Source: Candidatus Zixiibacteriota bacterium
Lineage (GTDB): Bacteria > Zixibacteria > MSB-5A5 > JAABVY01 > JAHJOQ01
Assembly (NCBI GenBank): GCA_024275215.1
Contig: JAJRZO010000117.1
Span: 1 to 8,363, forward strand
DNA length: 8,363 nt
Reading direction: 5' to 3'
Position 1 is the first letter of the stretch; every line of letters begins with the position of its first letter. The position numbers and the translations under genes are program-made. Below, one piece after another: positions 1-6,576 of this stretch. The notes beneath the pieces are model-generated. The model made no database searches. It worked only from the letters and a program-made list of their open reading frames with translations, and was not told the DNA's origin.

Positions 1-496
1 CATCGCCCATTATCACAACTCGTAAACCATCAAGCTTGCCGTATTTCCGCCTGATCGAGAGCATGTCGAGCAACGCCTGGGTAGGATGCTCGTGACAGCC
101 ATCGCCAGCGTTGATAACCTGCGATGATGAAAACTCTGTCAGGAACTGCGGCGCGCCGGAGCAATTGTGCCGCATCACGATCATATCGACTTTCATCGCC
201 TCGATATTGCGCACAGTGTCTTTGAATGTTTCTCCTTTGGAAACCGATGATCCTGAGGAACTGAAATTGAGAAGATCCGCTGAAAGACGTTTTTCGGCTA
301 ATTCGAATGAGAGTCGAGTTCGGGTTGACGGTTCAAAAAACAGGTTGACAACTGTCACGCCTCGAAGAGTCGGGACTTTTTTGATCGGCCTGTCGAGAAT
401 CTCGCGGAAACTGTCGGCAGTATCAAGGATGCTCTGGATGTCCTCGCGCGATACGCCTTCGAGACCGAGCAGATGCTTGAGTCCAAATGCCATCAT
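1..496 (-). CDS. pyrB: Aspartate carbamoyltransferase catalytic subunit, 5' part (runs off left edge)
   Basis: ATCase condenses carbamoyl phosphate with aspartate to N-carbamoyl-aspartate, the committed step of cytosolic pyrimidine synthesis. About 165 N-terminal residues are visible, roughly half of the usual 300-310. The carbamoyl-phosphate motif FFEPSTRTRLSFE lies at residues 53-65, the SxSKGET segment at 84-90 and the HPTQALLD signature at 137-144; together these mark the carbamoyl-phosphate-binding domain and the beginning of the hinge. All active-site motifs expected in this part are present. The gene opens with two consecutive ATG codons (494-496 and 491-493). The first overlaps the pyrR stop as ATGA, so translation is probably coupled to pyrR; the second is an equally possible start. 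No separate promoter is visible, so it should be co-transcribed with pyrR and share its leader attenuator. The identification is firm; only the 3' part is missing. Confidence 0.96.
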   Translation of the reverse strand, partial: MMAFGLKHLLGLEGVSREDIQSILDTADSFREILDRPIKKVPTLRGVTVVNLFFEPSTRTRLSFELAEKRLSADLLNFSSSGSSVSKGETFKDTVRNIEAMKVDMIVMRHNCSGAPQFLTEFSSSQVINAGDGCHEHPTQALLDMLSIRRKYGKLDGLRVVIMGD

Positions 497-1092
497 GCAC
501 CCCGCTTTCTCTTGCCGGTCTTCTTAGTCGAGGAGGACTTTTTCGATTTGCGTCTTGCCTGATGCAATTCAACAGAATCGATACCGTCGATTTCCTGCAG
601 CTTGACAACAACTTCGTCGTCGGGTGATGTCGGAATGTTCTTACCAACATAGTCAGCCTTGATCGGAAGTTCCCTGTGACCGCGGTCGACGAGAACAGCT
701 AACTGGATAGCGCGAGGTCGTCCGAGATCAGTGAGTTGATCGAGCGCAGCGCGGATCGTTCGTCCGGTGAACAATACATCATCGACGAGTACGACGATTT
801 TGTCATCGATAGGGAACATGATCTCGGTCTGATAGACTTCGGGCTGTTCCAGACGCGAGTGAACATCATCGCGATAAAATGTGATGTCGAGATAACCGAC
901 CGGCATTTTGATCTTTTCGATCTCTCCGATGTTGGACGCGAGACGATCAGCAAGATGATCTCCTCGTTTGCGTATGCCGATTATCACCAGATCGGATGCT
1001 CCCTGATTCCGTTCGATAATTTCATGAGATACGCGCATTAGTGCGCGCTGAATCTTTTTCCCGTCAAGGAATTCAGTGACATTGGCAGGCAA
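493..1092 (-). CDS. pyrR: Bifunctional pyr operon RNA-binding regulator / uracil phosphoribosyltransferase PyrR
   Basis: PyrR binds pyr leader RNA when charged with UMP and causes attenuation; many members also make UMP from uracil and PRPP. The 199-residue product has the type I PRTase fold: an N-terminal GKKIQRALMRVSHEIIERN segment (residues 11-29), the GIRKRGDHLADRL loop, the PRPP loop VVLVDDVLFTGRT (100-112) and the PyrR signature RGHRELPIKADYVGKNIPTS (138-157). I chose the TTG at 1090-1092 because AAAGGAGG sits 4 bases upstream and the protein then begins where the family begins. A longer in-frame TTG start at 1182 would add 30 residues unlike any PyrR and would run through the leader hairpin. 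Residues 179-199 form an extra Lys/Arg/Ser-rich tail beyond the usual end of about 180 residues. The gene overlaps pyrB by 4 bases, and a PyrR-type RNA hairpin lies about 100 bases upstream, so autoregulation is likely. Confidence 0.96.
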   Translation of the reverse strand: MPANVTEFLDGKKIQRALMRVSHEIIERNQGASDLVIIGIRKRGDHLADRLASNIGEIEKIKMPVGYLDITFYRDDVHSRLEQPEVYQTEIMFPIDDKIVVLVDDVLFTGRTIRAALDQLTDLGRPRAIQLAVLVDRGHRELPIKADYVGKNIPTSPDDEVVVKLQEIDGIDSVELHQARRKSKKSSSTKKTGKRKRGA

Positions 1093-1104
1093 GGTTCCTC
1101 CTTT
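1093..1104 (-). promoter_or_regulatory. Ribosome binding site that fixes the pyrR TTG start
   Basis: On the minus strand the sequence is AAAGGAGGAACC, directly followed by TTG. The near-perfect anti-SD match and 4-base spacing favour this TTG over the upstream in-frame TTG at 1180-1182, whose nearest purine-rich run (AAAGGAA) lies inside or beside the PyrR-binding hairpin and too far away. Confidence 0.8.
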
Positions 1105-1136
1105 CGCCGACAGACTGGAACAGGATGAAGCAGATA

Positions 1137-1169
1137 CAAAAGAACCTTCCTCGCAGTATCTGGAAGGCT
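1137..1169 (-). terminator. Candidate attenuator terminator in the pyrR leader
   Basis: In minus-strand RNA, AGCCUUCC (1169-1162) can pair with GGAAGGUU (1150-1143) around an 11-base loop. This gives a 6-bp GC-containing core plus a G.U and an A-U pair, followed by UUCUUUUG-type sequence (1144-1137). The U tract is short and interrupted, so it is a moderate terminator at best. Its 5' arm CCUUCC could instead pair, with one bulge, with GGAAAGG at 1202-1196, which is the 3' arm of the PyrR-binding hairpin. That exclusive pairing is the expected antiterminator geometry. The element ends about 40 bases before the pyrR ribosome binding site. Confidence 0.5.
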
Positions 1170-1195
1170 GGACAGATGTCAATCATTGATAGTTT

Positions 1196-1227
1196 CCTTT
1201 CCGGCCTCACCGGACCGGTCTTAAAGG
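1196..1227 (-). promoter_or_regulatory. PyrR-binding RNA hairpin (anti-antiterminator) in pyr leader
   Basis: The minus-strand RNA contains GGUCCGGUGAGGCC at 1216-1203. It fits the known Bacillus PyrR-binding consensus ARUCCNGNGAGGYU at every fixed core base; the closing A-U pair is replaced by G-C, a compensatory change. CC/GG (1218-1217 with 1202-1201) extends the stem, then a one-sided AAGA bulge (1222-1219), then a lower CCUUU/AAAGG stem (1227-1223 with 1200-1196). The 5'-side internal bulge is also a feature of the known PyrR hairpins. It precedes pyrR-pyrB and a terminator-like hairpin, so the expected role is UMP-PyrR-dependent attenuation. The motif is seen directly; the regulatory outcome is inferred. 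Confidence 0.85.
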
Positions 1228-1242
1228 TTAATTTCAATAAGG

Positions 1243-1271
1243 TAGATAATCTCGTAAAGTGTTTCAGTCAA
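1243..1271 (-). promoter_or_regulatory. Putative sigma70-type promoter of pyrR-pyrB
   Basis: The minus strand has TTGACT (1271-1266), a 17-base spacer and TATCTA (1248-1243). The -35 is 5/6 to consensus and the -10 is weak at 3/6. Transcription would start about 1236, which places the whole PyrR-binding hairpin within the leader; this positional fit is the main support. Confidence 0.4.
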
Positions 1272-1347
1272 GCGAAAAGTCCAACTTCTGACATTTCAAA
1301 TTGAAACGTAATATCTACAATTACCCCAATTCTTTCGAAGACACCCT

Positions 1348-1376
1348 TTATCATGATTTGCCGAATCAAGTATAAT
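1348..1376 (+). promoter_or_regulatory. Promoter of the bacteriohemerythrin gene
   Basis: TTATCA (1348-1353), a 17-base spacer and a perfect TATAAT (1371-1376) form a sigma70-like promoter. Transcription would start near 1383, giving a 5' UTR of about 56 bases. It is divergent from the pyr promoter, with about 75 bases between the two -35 boxes. Confidence 0.6.
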
Positions 1377-1438
1377 GGTTTCGGGTCGATATTACTACAG
1401 AACCGGATCGCAACAACAATTACCGAAAGGCGACTCTT

Positions 1439-1867
1439 ATGGAGTATATCGAATGGGATGAAAAATACAGTGTCGGTATCGATGAGATGGATACTCAACA
1501 CAAGAAGTTGTTCAGCATATCCAACGAACTGTACGAAGTCATCAAAGCAAGAGAGTATGGCGACAGGCTTTCTGACACATTCGATTCTTTGCTCAATTAT
1601 ATAAAAGAGCATTTCTACAATGAAGAGCAGATGCTGGAAAAGGGACATTACCCGGAACTCGAATCTCAGAGAAAAGCACATGTGGCTTTTACGATCAATC
1701 TGGTTTCATACTATTACCAATTCAAGAACAAACAAACATCTGTTCCTCATGAATTGTTAGATTACCTGAAGAACTGGCTCTTCAAGCATATCATGCTCGC
1801 CGACAAGAAATATGGTAATTACTTCACTGCCCGGGAATCGGCAAAGAAAACTGTGTCAACAAATTAA
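1439..1867 (+). CDS. Bacteriohemerythrin, single domain, with one variant iron ligand
   Basis: Hemerythrins are four-helix bundles that bind O2 at a non-heme di-iron centre; single-domain bacterial forms serve as oxygen carriers, scavengers or sensors in the cytoplasm. The 142-residue length is normal. Visible features are the N-terminal YIEWDEKYSVGIDEMDTQHKK stretch with ligand His21, HFYNEEQM with His58 and Glu62, His81, and the C-terminal KHIMLADKKYG with His117 and Asp122, at the spacing of Methylococcus bacteriohemerythrin. The position of His77 is Gln77 (codon CAG), so one of the seven canonical ligands is changed. The ATG at 1439 follows GAAAGG with an 8-base gap and a good TATAAT promoter. 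The gene is monocistronic, divergent from pyrR, and its stop lies 6 bases from a decayed dockerin scar on the other strand. No terminator on its own strand is evident. Confidence 0.93.
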   Translation: MEYIEWDEKYSVGIDEMDTQHKKLFSISNELYEVIKAREYGDRLSDTFDSLLNYIKEHFYNEEQMLEKGHYPELESQRKAHVAFTINLVSYYYQFKNKQTSVPHELLDYLKNWLFKHIMLADKKYGNYFTARESAKKTVSTN

Positions 1868-1873
1868 CTATTA

Positions 1874-2056
1874 TTAGTTGCACGGGAACGACCCGCTGTC
1901 GAATATGTAAGCAATCAAATAGACACATCATCCACATCGACAAGACCTGAGCAATTGCAATCGGCAATCAGCAAAGGTTTCGGCGCGCCACCACCTCCGA
2001 ATATAAATGTAATCATGCTAACCACATCATCATGCAAATACGTCAACGGGGTTAAT
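1874..2056 (-). pseudogene. Orphan dockerin type I remnant, frameshifted
   Basis: Read on the minus strand, this gap encodes the end of a two-repeat dockerin like those of the neighbours but broken in at least two places. One frame gives DDVVSMITFIFGGGGAPKP, then DCNCSGLVDVDDV; the reading must then shift by one base to continue as YLIAYIFDSGSFPCN and a TAA stop (1874-1876). Restoring one G (GTGTCTAT to GTGGTCTAT) would recreate the DDVVYL motif seen in the intact copies. Upstream, VDV and DDVV are separated by about 7 extra bases, and the first calcium loop fades out near 2056. No start, signal peptide or upstream domain remains. It lies beyond the terminator of the next gene, so it is not a readthrough extension; it is probably the 3' scar of a deleted or duplicated dockerin gene. 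Confidence 0.75.
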
Positions 2057-2077
2057 CTGATGGTAAGCAAGATTCTT

Positions 2078-2117
2078 ATAATAATACAAAAGGGTCTGCC
2101 AACAGTGGCAAACCCTT
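2078..2117 (-). terminator. Rho-independent terminator of the BACON-dockerin gene
   Basis: In minus-strand RNA, AAGGGU-U-UGCCA pairs with UGGCA-G-ACCCUU around a 4-base CUGU loop. That is a 12-bp stem including one U.G pair, followed by UUGUAUUAUUAU. On the plus strand the same pair is a C/A mismatch and no T tract follows, so the signal belongs to the minus strand. It begins about 28 bases after the stop codon at 2146. Confidence 0.85.
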
Positions 2118-2145
2118 GATTCTCAAAGTATGATGTTACTCTGGA

Positions 2146-4299
2146 TCATTGTGCGCAGGGCGATGGTCCCCCACCGTACATGTAATCAATGATCACAATA
2201 ACATCATCCAAGTCCACAGAATGTGAACAGTCGGTATCGCCACGAACAATCGAACCCGGTAATGATTGACCTCCAAAGATGTACCCGATCAATGCCATGA
2301 CATCGTCGATATCCACATACCCGGACAAGTCCGCATCACCCGGAACGATCGCCAGATCAGGCGGAGCAATCCAGCGTTCCGGAATCTGTGAACTCTTGCC
2401 TATCAGAGTAACTTCGCCCTCTACCTCGATCGAAGCCTCAGTTTCGCAATCGGCAATCACAGTATAAGGACTAATTGTCGTATCAAATAAAATCCCATAT
2501 CCATCCAAGAAAGGAGCTATCGGGATTGTGATCGCCAGCACCTCGCCATCGAAACCGGGATAGCTCGTAAGAATCTCGGTTGACAACGCCGGAATCGAAT
2601 CATTGATCAGGATCGAGCTTTCAATAACATCACTTGCGCCACAATCTTCGCCAAAATTACCGACATAGATCGTTGCCATCATCGGATCGATAGCGAACTT
2701 GAAATAGACATACTGCGGGTTCGGCTCAATGATGGTTGCCAGCTCTGTTGATGTTGTATCCGTAATGATAAGGTTGACATCAACAGTCTGGGGATCATTG
2801 ATCGCTGCGGGGTCAGAAACCGTTACGACAGCATCATACGAACCTACAGCAAGTCCGGTCACATCGACGAACAATGTACATGGCGCATCGCCAACACCTG
2901 ATGCCGGAACGAGATTCAGCCAGTCGGCGTCATCAGTGGCAGTCCAGTCGAGTGTACCACCGCCATCATTAGTAATCATCATGATCTGACCCAGTGGATT
3001 CGGCCCGCCTTCGGGAGCCTCGAAGAAGAAACCATTCGGAGTGAGAACGATTTCCGGTGGGGGTTCAGCAATATAAAGCGCTACTCTGGCAACCTGAGGG
3101 CTATTCACCGCGTTCGGATCAGTTACAGTTACACTCGCCGAATATACCCCTGCCGCAAGGCCTGCAATGTTGACAGAAAGGGTTGTAGCGCCATCTCCTG
3201 TTCCCGAAGTCGGATTGAGCGTCAGCCACAGCGCGTCATCGGTTGCAGTCCATTCGAGAGTGCTCTCGACAGCATTTGTAATTGACAGCACCTGATCTGC
3301 CGGATTCGGCCCGCCTTCGACCGCCTCAAATGTAAGGCTGTCAGGATCAAGAACAATCACCGGCGGAGGAGGAAGAACTGTCAAATAGACTGGCACTTTT
3401 TGCGGATCATTCGTCGCGGCAGGATCGGAAACAGTAATCGTATCCTCGTATGATCCCGCTGACAAACCGGCGATACTCACGTAAAGAGAACACGGTCCAT
3501 CATCGACCCCTGAACTGGGGCTGAGCGTGAGCCACGGCTGAAGATTGGTAGCAGTCCAGTTGAGAGTTCCTTCGCCGATATTCGAAACATTCAGTACCTG
3601 AACATCGGGGTCTGTTTCACCTGCAACAGCTTCAAAGTAGAAACTGGTATCCGGATCGAGTCCGATCTCAGGATCGGCAGGAGGCGCACAGAGATTGTTT
3701 ACAACTGTTATAGTCGAGCCGAAGAACTCCGGCGGGTAACCTGAACCTGTCTGGGGAGAATACTTGAATGGACCGGCAGGAGGATAAAATGTCGAATCGA
3801 TAATAATATCAAAAGAACAGGGAAGTTGTGTTGGATCGAGGAGACGAAGCCTCATGTCACCAAGTTTGACCGGAGTGTTCACGGGAATAAGAGGCGTGAA
3901 AAGATTAACCAGCCCAATCAGACAACCATTAAACCCTTCATGACTCGCGGGAGGAAAACTTCCTTCATTGAGCACGCTGAATGCTATCGTTACAATGTTG
4001 GGAGCGGGCGAAACTGTCGTCGTAAAAGTATCAATAATGATGAGTGAGTCATCATGTCCGGTTCCCCCTCCGGTACTTGTTCTTATCTCGAATCCGAGCG
4101 ATGTCGCGAGAATAACCTGATCTGTCCATCCCCATAACTCAATGGTGAACAGGGTATCCCCCTCAGTATCAACATTCCAGACTGGTGCAGTCGGATCAAA
4201 CCTGCAGGTGTCAGGTGTGCCGGTGTCCTGACCAAAAGCTGTTGATACTCCGACAATTACCAATAATGAGACAAGCAAAATCATCACAGGAGATTTCAT
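2146..4299 (-). CDS. Secreted protein with cohesin-like N-domain, three BACON-like repeats and a dockerin
   Basis: The exact function is not recognised; the architecture suggests an extracellular adhesive or assembly protein. Counted from the second of two adjacent ATGs (4297-4299), 717 residues begin with a signal peptide (MKSPV, then a hydrophobic core, likely cleaved after STAFG). A beta-rich domain of about 175 residues follows, weakly cohesin-like in pattern (LGFEI, GLVNLF, late itVVNN). Then come three BACON-type repeats at about 212-309, 314-411 and 414-513, each with a W(T/L)xL-PxSG core, GLxxGxYxxxxTVxDP and an NDPQ/NSPQ strand. An unnamed domain covers about 520-640. A C-terminal dockerin (653-717) has two calcium loops, DADLSGYVDIDD and DTDCSHSVDLDD; His replaces the usual Gly in the second. 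AAAGGA lies 6 bases before this ATG and 3 before the first (4300-4302). A longer frame to 4353 starts at the predicted transcription start and is unlikely. The gene has its own promoter and terminator. Confidence 0.88.
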   Translation of the reverse strand: MKSPVMILLVSLLVIVGVSTAFGQDTGTPDTCRFDPTAPVWNVDTEGDTLFTIELWGWTDQVILATSLGFEIRTSTGGGTGHDDSLIIIDTFTTTVSPAPNIVTIAFSVLNEGSFPPASHEGFNGCLIGLVNLFTPLIPVNTPVKLGDMRLRLLDPTQLPCSFDIIIDSTFYPPAGPFKYSPQTGSGYPPEFFGSTITVVNNLCAPPADPEIGLDPDTSFYFEAVAGETDPDVQVLNVSNIGEGTLNWTATNLQPWLTLSPSSGVDDGPCSLYVSIAGLSAGSYEDTITVSDPAATNDPQKVPVYLTVLPPPPVIVLDPDSLTFEAVEGGPNPADQVLSITNAVESTLEWTATDDALWLTLNPTSGTGDGATTLSVNIAGLAAGVYSASVTVTDPNAVNSPQVARVALYIAEPPPEIVLTPNGFFFEAPEGGPNPLGQIMMITNDGGGTLDWTATDDADWLNLVPASGVGDAPCTLFVDVTGLAVGSYDAVVTVSDPAAINDPQTVDVNLIITDTTSTELATIIEPNPQYVYFKFAIDPMMATIYVGNFGEDCGASDVIESSILINDSIPALSTEILTSYPGFDGEVLAITIPIAPFLDGYGILFDTTISPYTVIADCETEASIEVEGEVTLIGKSSQIPERWIAPPDLAIVPGDADLSGYVDIDDVMALIGYIFGGQSLPGSIVRGDTDCSHSVDLDDVIVIIDYMYGGGPSPCAQ

Positions 4300-4358
4300 C
4301 ATGCTTCCTTTCAATAATGTTTTTTTGTTCAGATGTGTAACCAAACGATACATAAATT

Positions 4359-4386
4359 AAAATAGACCATTATGCGTTTTAGTCAA
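4359..4386 (-). promoter_or_regulatory. Putative promoter of the BACON-dockerin gene
   Basis: The minus strand has TTGACT (4386-4381), a 16-base spacer and TATTTT (4364-4359), in an AT-rich stretch. Transcription would start near 4352 and give a leader of about 50 bases with AAAGGAAG just before the paired ATGs. The same TTGACT hexamer occurs in the pyr promoter. Confidence 0.5.
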
Positions 4387-4450
4387 CCACTTTTCCAACA
4401 GTTGAGGAGATTAAATCCGCGATGGCAATGATGAACTTCTCCGGTGGGCT

Positions 4451-4488
4451 AAAGAGAGTGGCAGAAGCCGTGAATCGACTTCCGCCAC
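4451..4488 (-). terminator. Terminator of the split M14 peptidase-dockerin gene
   Basis: In minus-strand RNA, GUGGC-G-GAAG (4488-4479) pairs with CUUC-U-GCCAC (4467-4458) through 10 bp including a G.U pair, around an 11-base loop, and is followed by UCUCUUU. On the plus strand the G.U becomes an A/C mismatch and no T run follows. It lies about 50 bases after the stop codon at 4537. The U tract is imperfect. Confidence 0.65.
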
Positions 4489-4536
4489 AAAGATAGAGTC
4501 TCGTTGAAGCCAGTTAACTTACAATAATACAGACAC

Positions 4537-6537
4537 TTAGCACCCAGCACAAGGTGCCGGGCCACCAGAAAAGATGTAAGTGATCAAATACACGACATCA
4601 TCAATGTCGATGATTCCTGAACAATCAACATCCCCGGATTCCAAAGGATTCGGTGCCGGACCGCCACTGAAAATATAGCTGATAACATAGACTGCGTCAT
4701 CAATGTCTACCGCACCGGAGCCATCGGCATCGCCACACAACCATCCTGTGATAACTTCAATCGTCAGTAGTTTCTGAGCCTCCGCACCAATCTGATCCTG
4801 AACATCGGCAGTAAAACTGAGCTGCCCGGCGACTGTCGGAGTGCCTGAGACTATACCATCTGTCGAGATACTCAGACCCGATCCTGAGAGATCGCCGTTC
4901 AGATCGCTCCATGAGTGCTGTCCTGTCCCGCCAGTGGATTCGAGCTGAACACTGTATGGCAGGTTAGTTGTCGCATCGGGCAGATTAGTTGTAGTGATCT
5001 GTATTTCTGGATTTATCGTAAATGAATACGATGAATCATCGTATGCGCCGACCTGATCCGTGACACGCGCCCTGAACATTATTGTTCCCGGTGTTCCAAC
5101 CGTACCGGAAACAACTCCCGAAGCTGAGAGCACAAGTCCTGTTCCAAACAATCCTGAATTGGCATCGATCCACATCTTCGTACCCGTACCGCCTGTTGAT
5201 GTGAGCTGCTGTGAGTATGCGACACCCGCAGTCCAATCAGGCAGAGAACTTGTCGTGATCTGAGGAACCGCATTGATCGTAAAACTGAATGGTTTCGTGT
5301 CTGATGAACCAATTTGATCTTCGGCTCGTGCTGTGAAACTTATCAGGCCGGTAGATGCAGGTGTGCCGGACAGCAGTCCTGAAGTCGATAAAGCAAGTCC
5401 GGTTCCATTGAGATCGCTGTTTACATCACTCCATGTAAGACTTCCGGAGCCACCTGATGCTTCAAGCTGAACAGAATAGGAATAGCCGACTGTCCAATCG
5501 GGCAGCAACGCCGTTGTAATCTCGACGGGGACTCCTGAAGCCGGAAAGATTATATAATCAATCCATCCGCAGTCGCTGCCATTGGAGACCGAACCATCTT
5601 TGATGTATGTCCATTTGAATGTTCGAGTTCCGGCATTAACTGAATACGCAACTCTCGCCCATCCGGCTGTTCCGGACCATTCGCCTTTCTGCTGACCATC
5701 GATATAGAATCGCAGGAAATCCCAGCCCGATTCAGATGATACTTTGTAGTAAAATGTTATCGAATCCGACTGCAGAACATCGAGCGTCACTGACATTGTT
5801 GATGACTGATTGTCACTGACATCCCCTGATTTCGAACAATATGTTCCTTCATAGACATCGGTCGTTACCACAGTCCAGGGCTGGTTTCCGGTCATTTCCC
5901 ATGGATACGACGCGAATGATCCGGACTCGAAATCTTCGAGTTGCTGGCCGACCATGATCTGGAAAGAGGATGTGTCGGCATAACCGCCGCTCGCCGTAAT
6001 GTACAGATCGAAATCTATTGTATGGTAGAGCGGGCATGAGGGAAGCACCAAGAACTCATAGGCTGAATTAGATGTTTCCTCACCGCCAAGTTTCGGTATC
6101 AACGGGTATGTCGAGGATGGCTGAAGAATAGTCACATACGGATCACTGGTCGCAAGAGTAGCGCTTGTTCCGAGTGCGTCGCCGCCGCCATCGTTGACGA
6201 GTGTGATGTGCATTGATACGGTATCTCCCGGATCAACAGCACCGGCGTCATGACCAGCCATATCAAGTACAGGTTCATCGGCGAGCGGTTGAAGCTGGAC
6301 ATCGACAACTGTGGCACTACCATCTGCGACAGAAATCCCACTCACCGTCTGCGGCACATAGCCCACTGCGGTAAATTCAAGCGTCCATGTCCCCGATTCG
6401 ATCATCCTGTGGTAATCGCCGACATCGGGATCGGTAAAAACTCTTGCAGAATCGATATCATGTCCGACGACTGTCACAACGGCATCGACCGGATCACCGG
6501 TAACTGCATCCGTAACAACGCCGCGAATTCCATACAA
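4537..6537 (-). CDS. C-terminal half of the M14 peptidase: regulatory-like, MAM-like and Ig-like domains plus dockerin
   Basis: This frame is the continuation of the peptidase after the TAA, not an independent gene; its first usable start is a TTG with no ribosome binding site and it has no signal peptide. Its 666 residues contain a carboxypeptidase-regulatory-like domain (1-82, GIRGVVTDAVTGDPVDAVV), an extracellular beta-sandwich (about 88-196, GDTVSMHITLVNDGGGDA), a jelly-roll domain resembling MAM or carbohydrate-binding modules (about 200-332, EDFESG through GWIDYIIF), and three He_PIG-type Ig-like repeats (338-422, 424-509, 511-596), each with LPDxT, YSxQL, GGxGxxxW and GxVSGT elements. 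A dockerin (601-666) closes the protein with two calcium loops, DADGSGAVDIDD and DVDCSGIIDIDD, and a PCAGC tail. The domains are intact, which suggests the interruption is recent. The roles would be surface attachment and substrate targeting of the peptidase. Confidence 0.8.
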   Translation of the reverse strand: MYGIRGVVTDAVTGDPVDAVVTVVGHDIDSARVFTDPDVGDYHRMIESGTWTLEFTAVGYVPQTVSGISVADGSATVVDVQLQPLADEPVLDMAGHDAGAVDPGDTVSMHITLVNDGGGDALGTSATLATSDPYVTILQPSSTYPLIPKLGGEETSNSAYEFLVLPSCPLYHTIDFDLYITASGGYADTSSFQIMVGQQLEDFESGSFASYPWEMTGNQPWTVVTTDVYEGTYCSKSGDVSDNQSSTMSVTLDVLQSDSITFYYKVSSESGWDFLRFYIDGQQKGEWSGTAGWARVAYSVNAGTRTFKWTYIKDGSVSNGSDCGWIDYIIFPASGVPVEITTALLPDWTVGYSYSVQLEASGGSGSLTWSDVNSDLNGTGLALSTSGLLSGTPASTGLISFTARAEDQIGSSDTKPFSFTINAVPQITTSSLPDWTAGVAYSQQLTSTGGTGTKMWIDANSGLFGTGLVLSASGVVSGTVGTPGTIMFRARVTDQVGAYDDSSYSFTINPEIQITTTNLPDATTNLPYSVQLESTGGTGQHSWSDLNGDLSGSGLSISTDGIVSGTPTVAGQLSFTADVQDQIGAEAQKLLTIEVITGWLCGDADGSGAVDIDDAVYVISYIFSGGPAPNPLESGDVDCSGIIDIDDVVYLITYIFSGGPAPCAGC

Positions 6538-6576
6538 AGCATTTTCGAGATAAGTCAGAAATGATCTCTTGTTGTA

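Noticed and set aside
1093..1182. N-terminal extension of PyrR from the TTG at 1182
   Set aside because: It adds 30 residues unlike PyrR, runs through the terminator-like hairpin and lacks a ribosome binding site; the TTG at 1092 has AAAGGAGG.
1073..1186. A 37-codon leader reading frame (ATG at 1184-1186) overlapping the start of pyrR
   Set aside because: No ribosome binding site at proper spacing, no run of regulatory codons, and the PyrR RNA hairpin already explains the leader.
1268..1681. Minus-strand 137-codon frame over the hemerythrin gene
   Set aside because: Hydrophobic antisense shadow of a gene with nearly all its iron ligands conserved; no supporting signals.
1868..2145. Insertion sequence or small RNA in the gap after the hemerythrin gene
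   Set aside because: No terminal inverted repeats, target duplication or transposase pieces; the gap is explained by the dockerin fossil and a terminator.
4537..6537. Independent gene beginning with TTG at 6537
   Set aside because: No ribosome binding site, no signal peptide, and the sequence is the in-phase continuation of the peptidase; kept only as a fragment of the broken gene.
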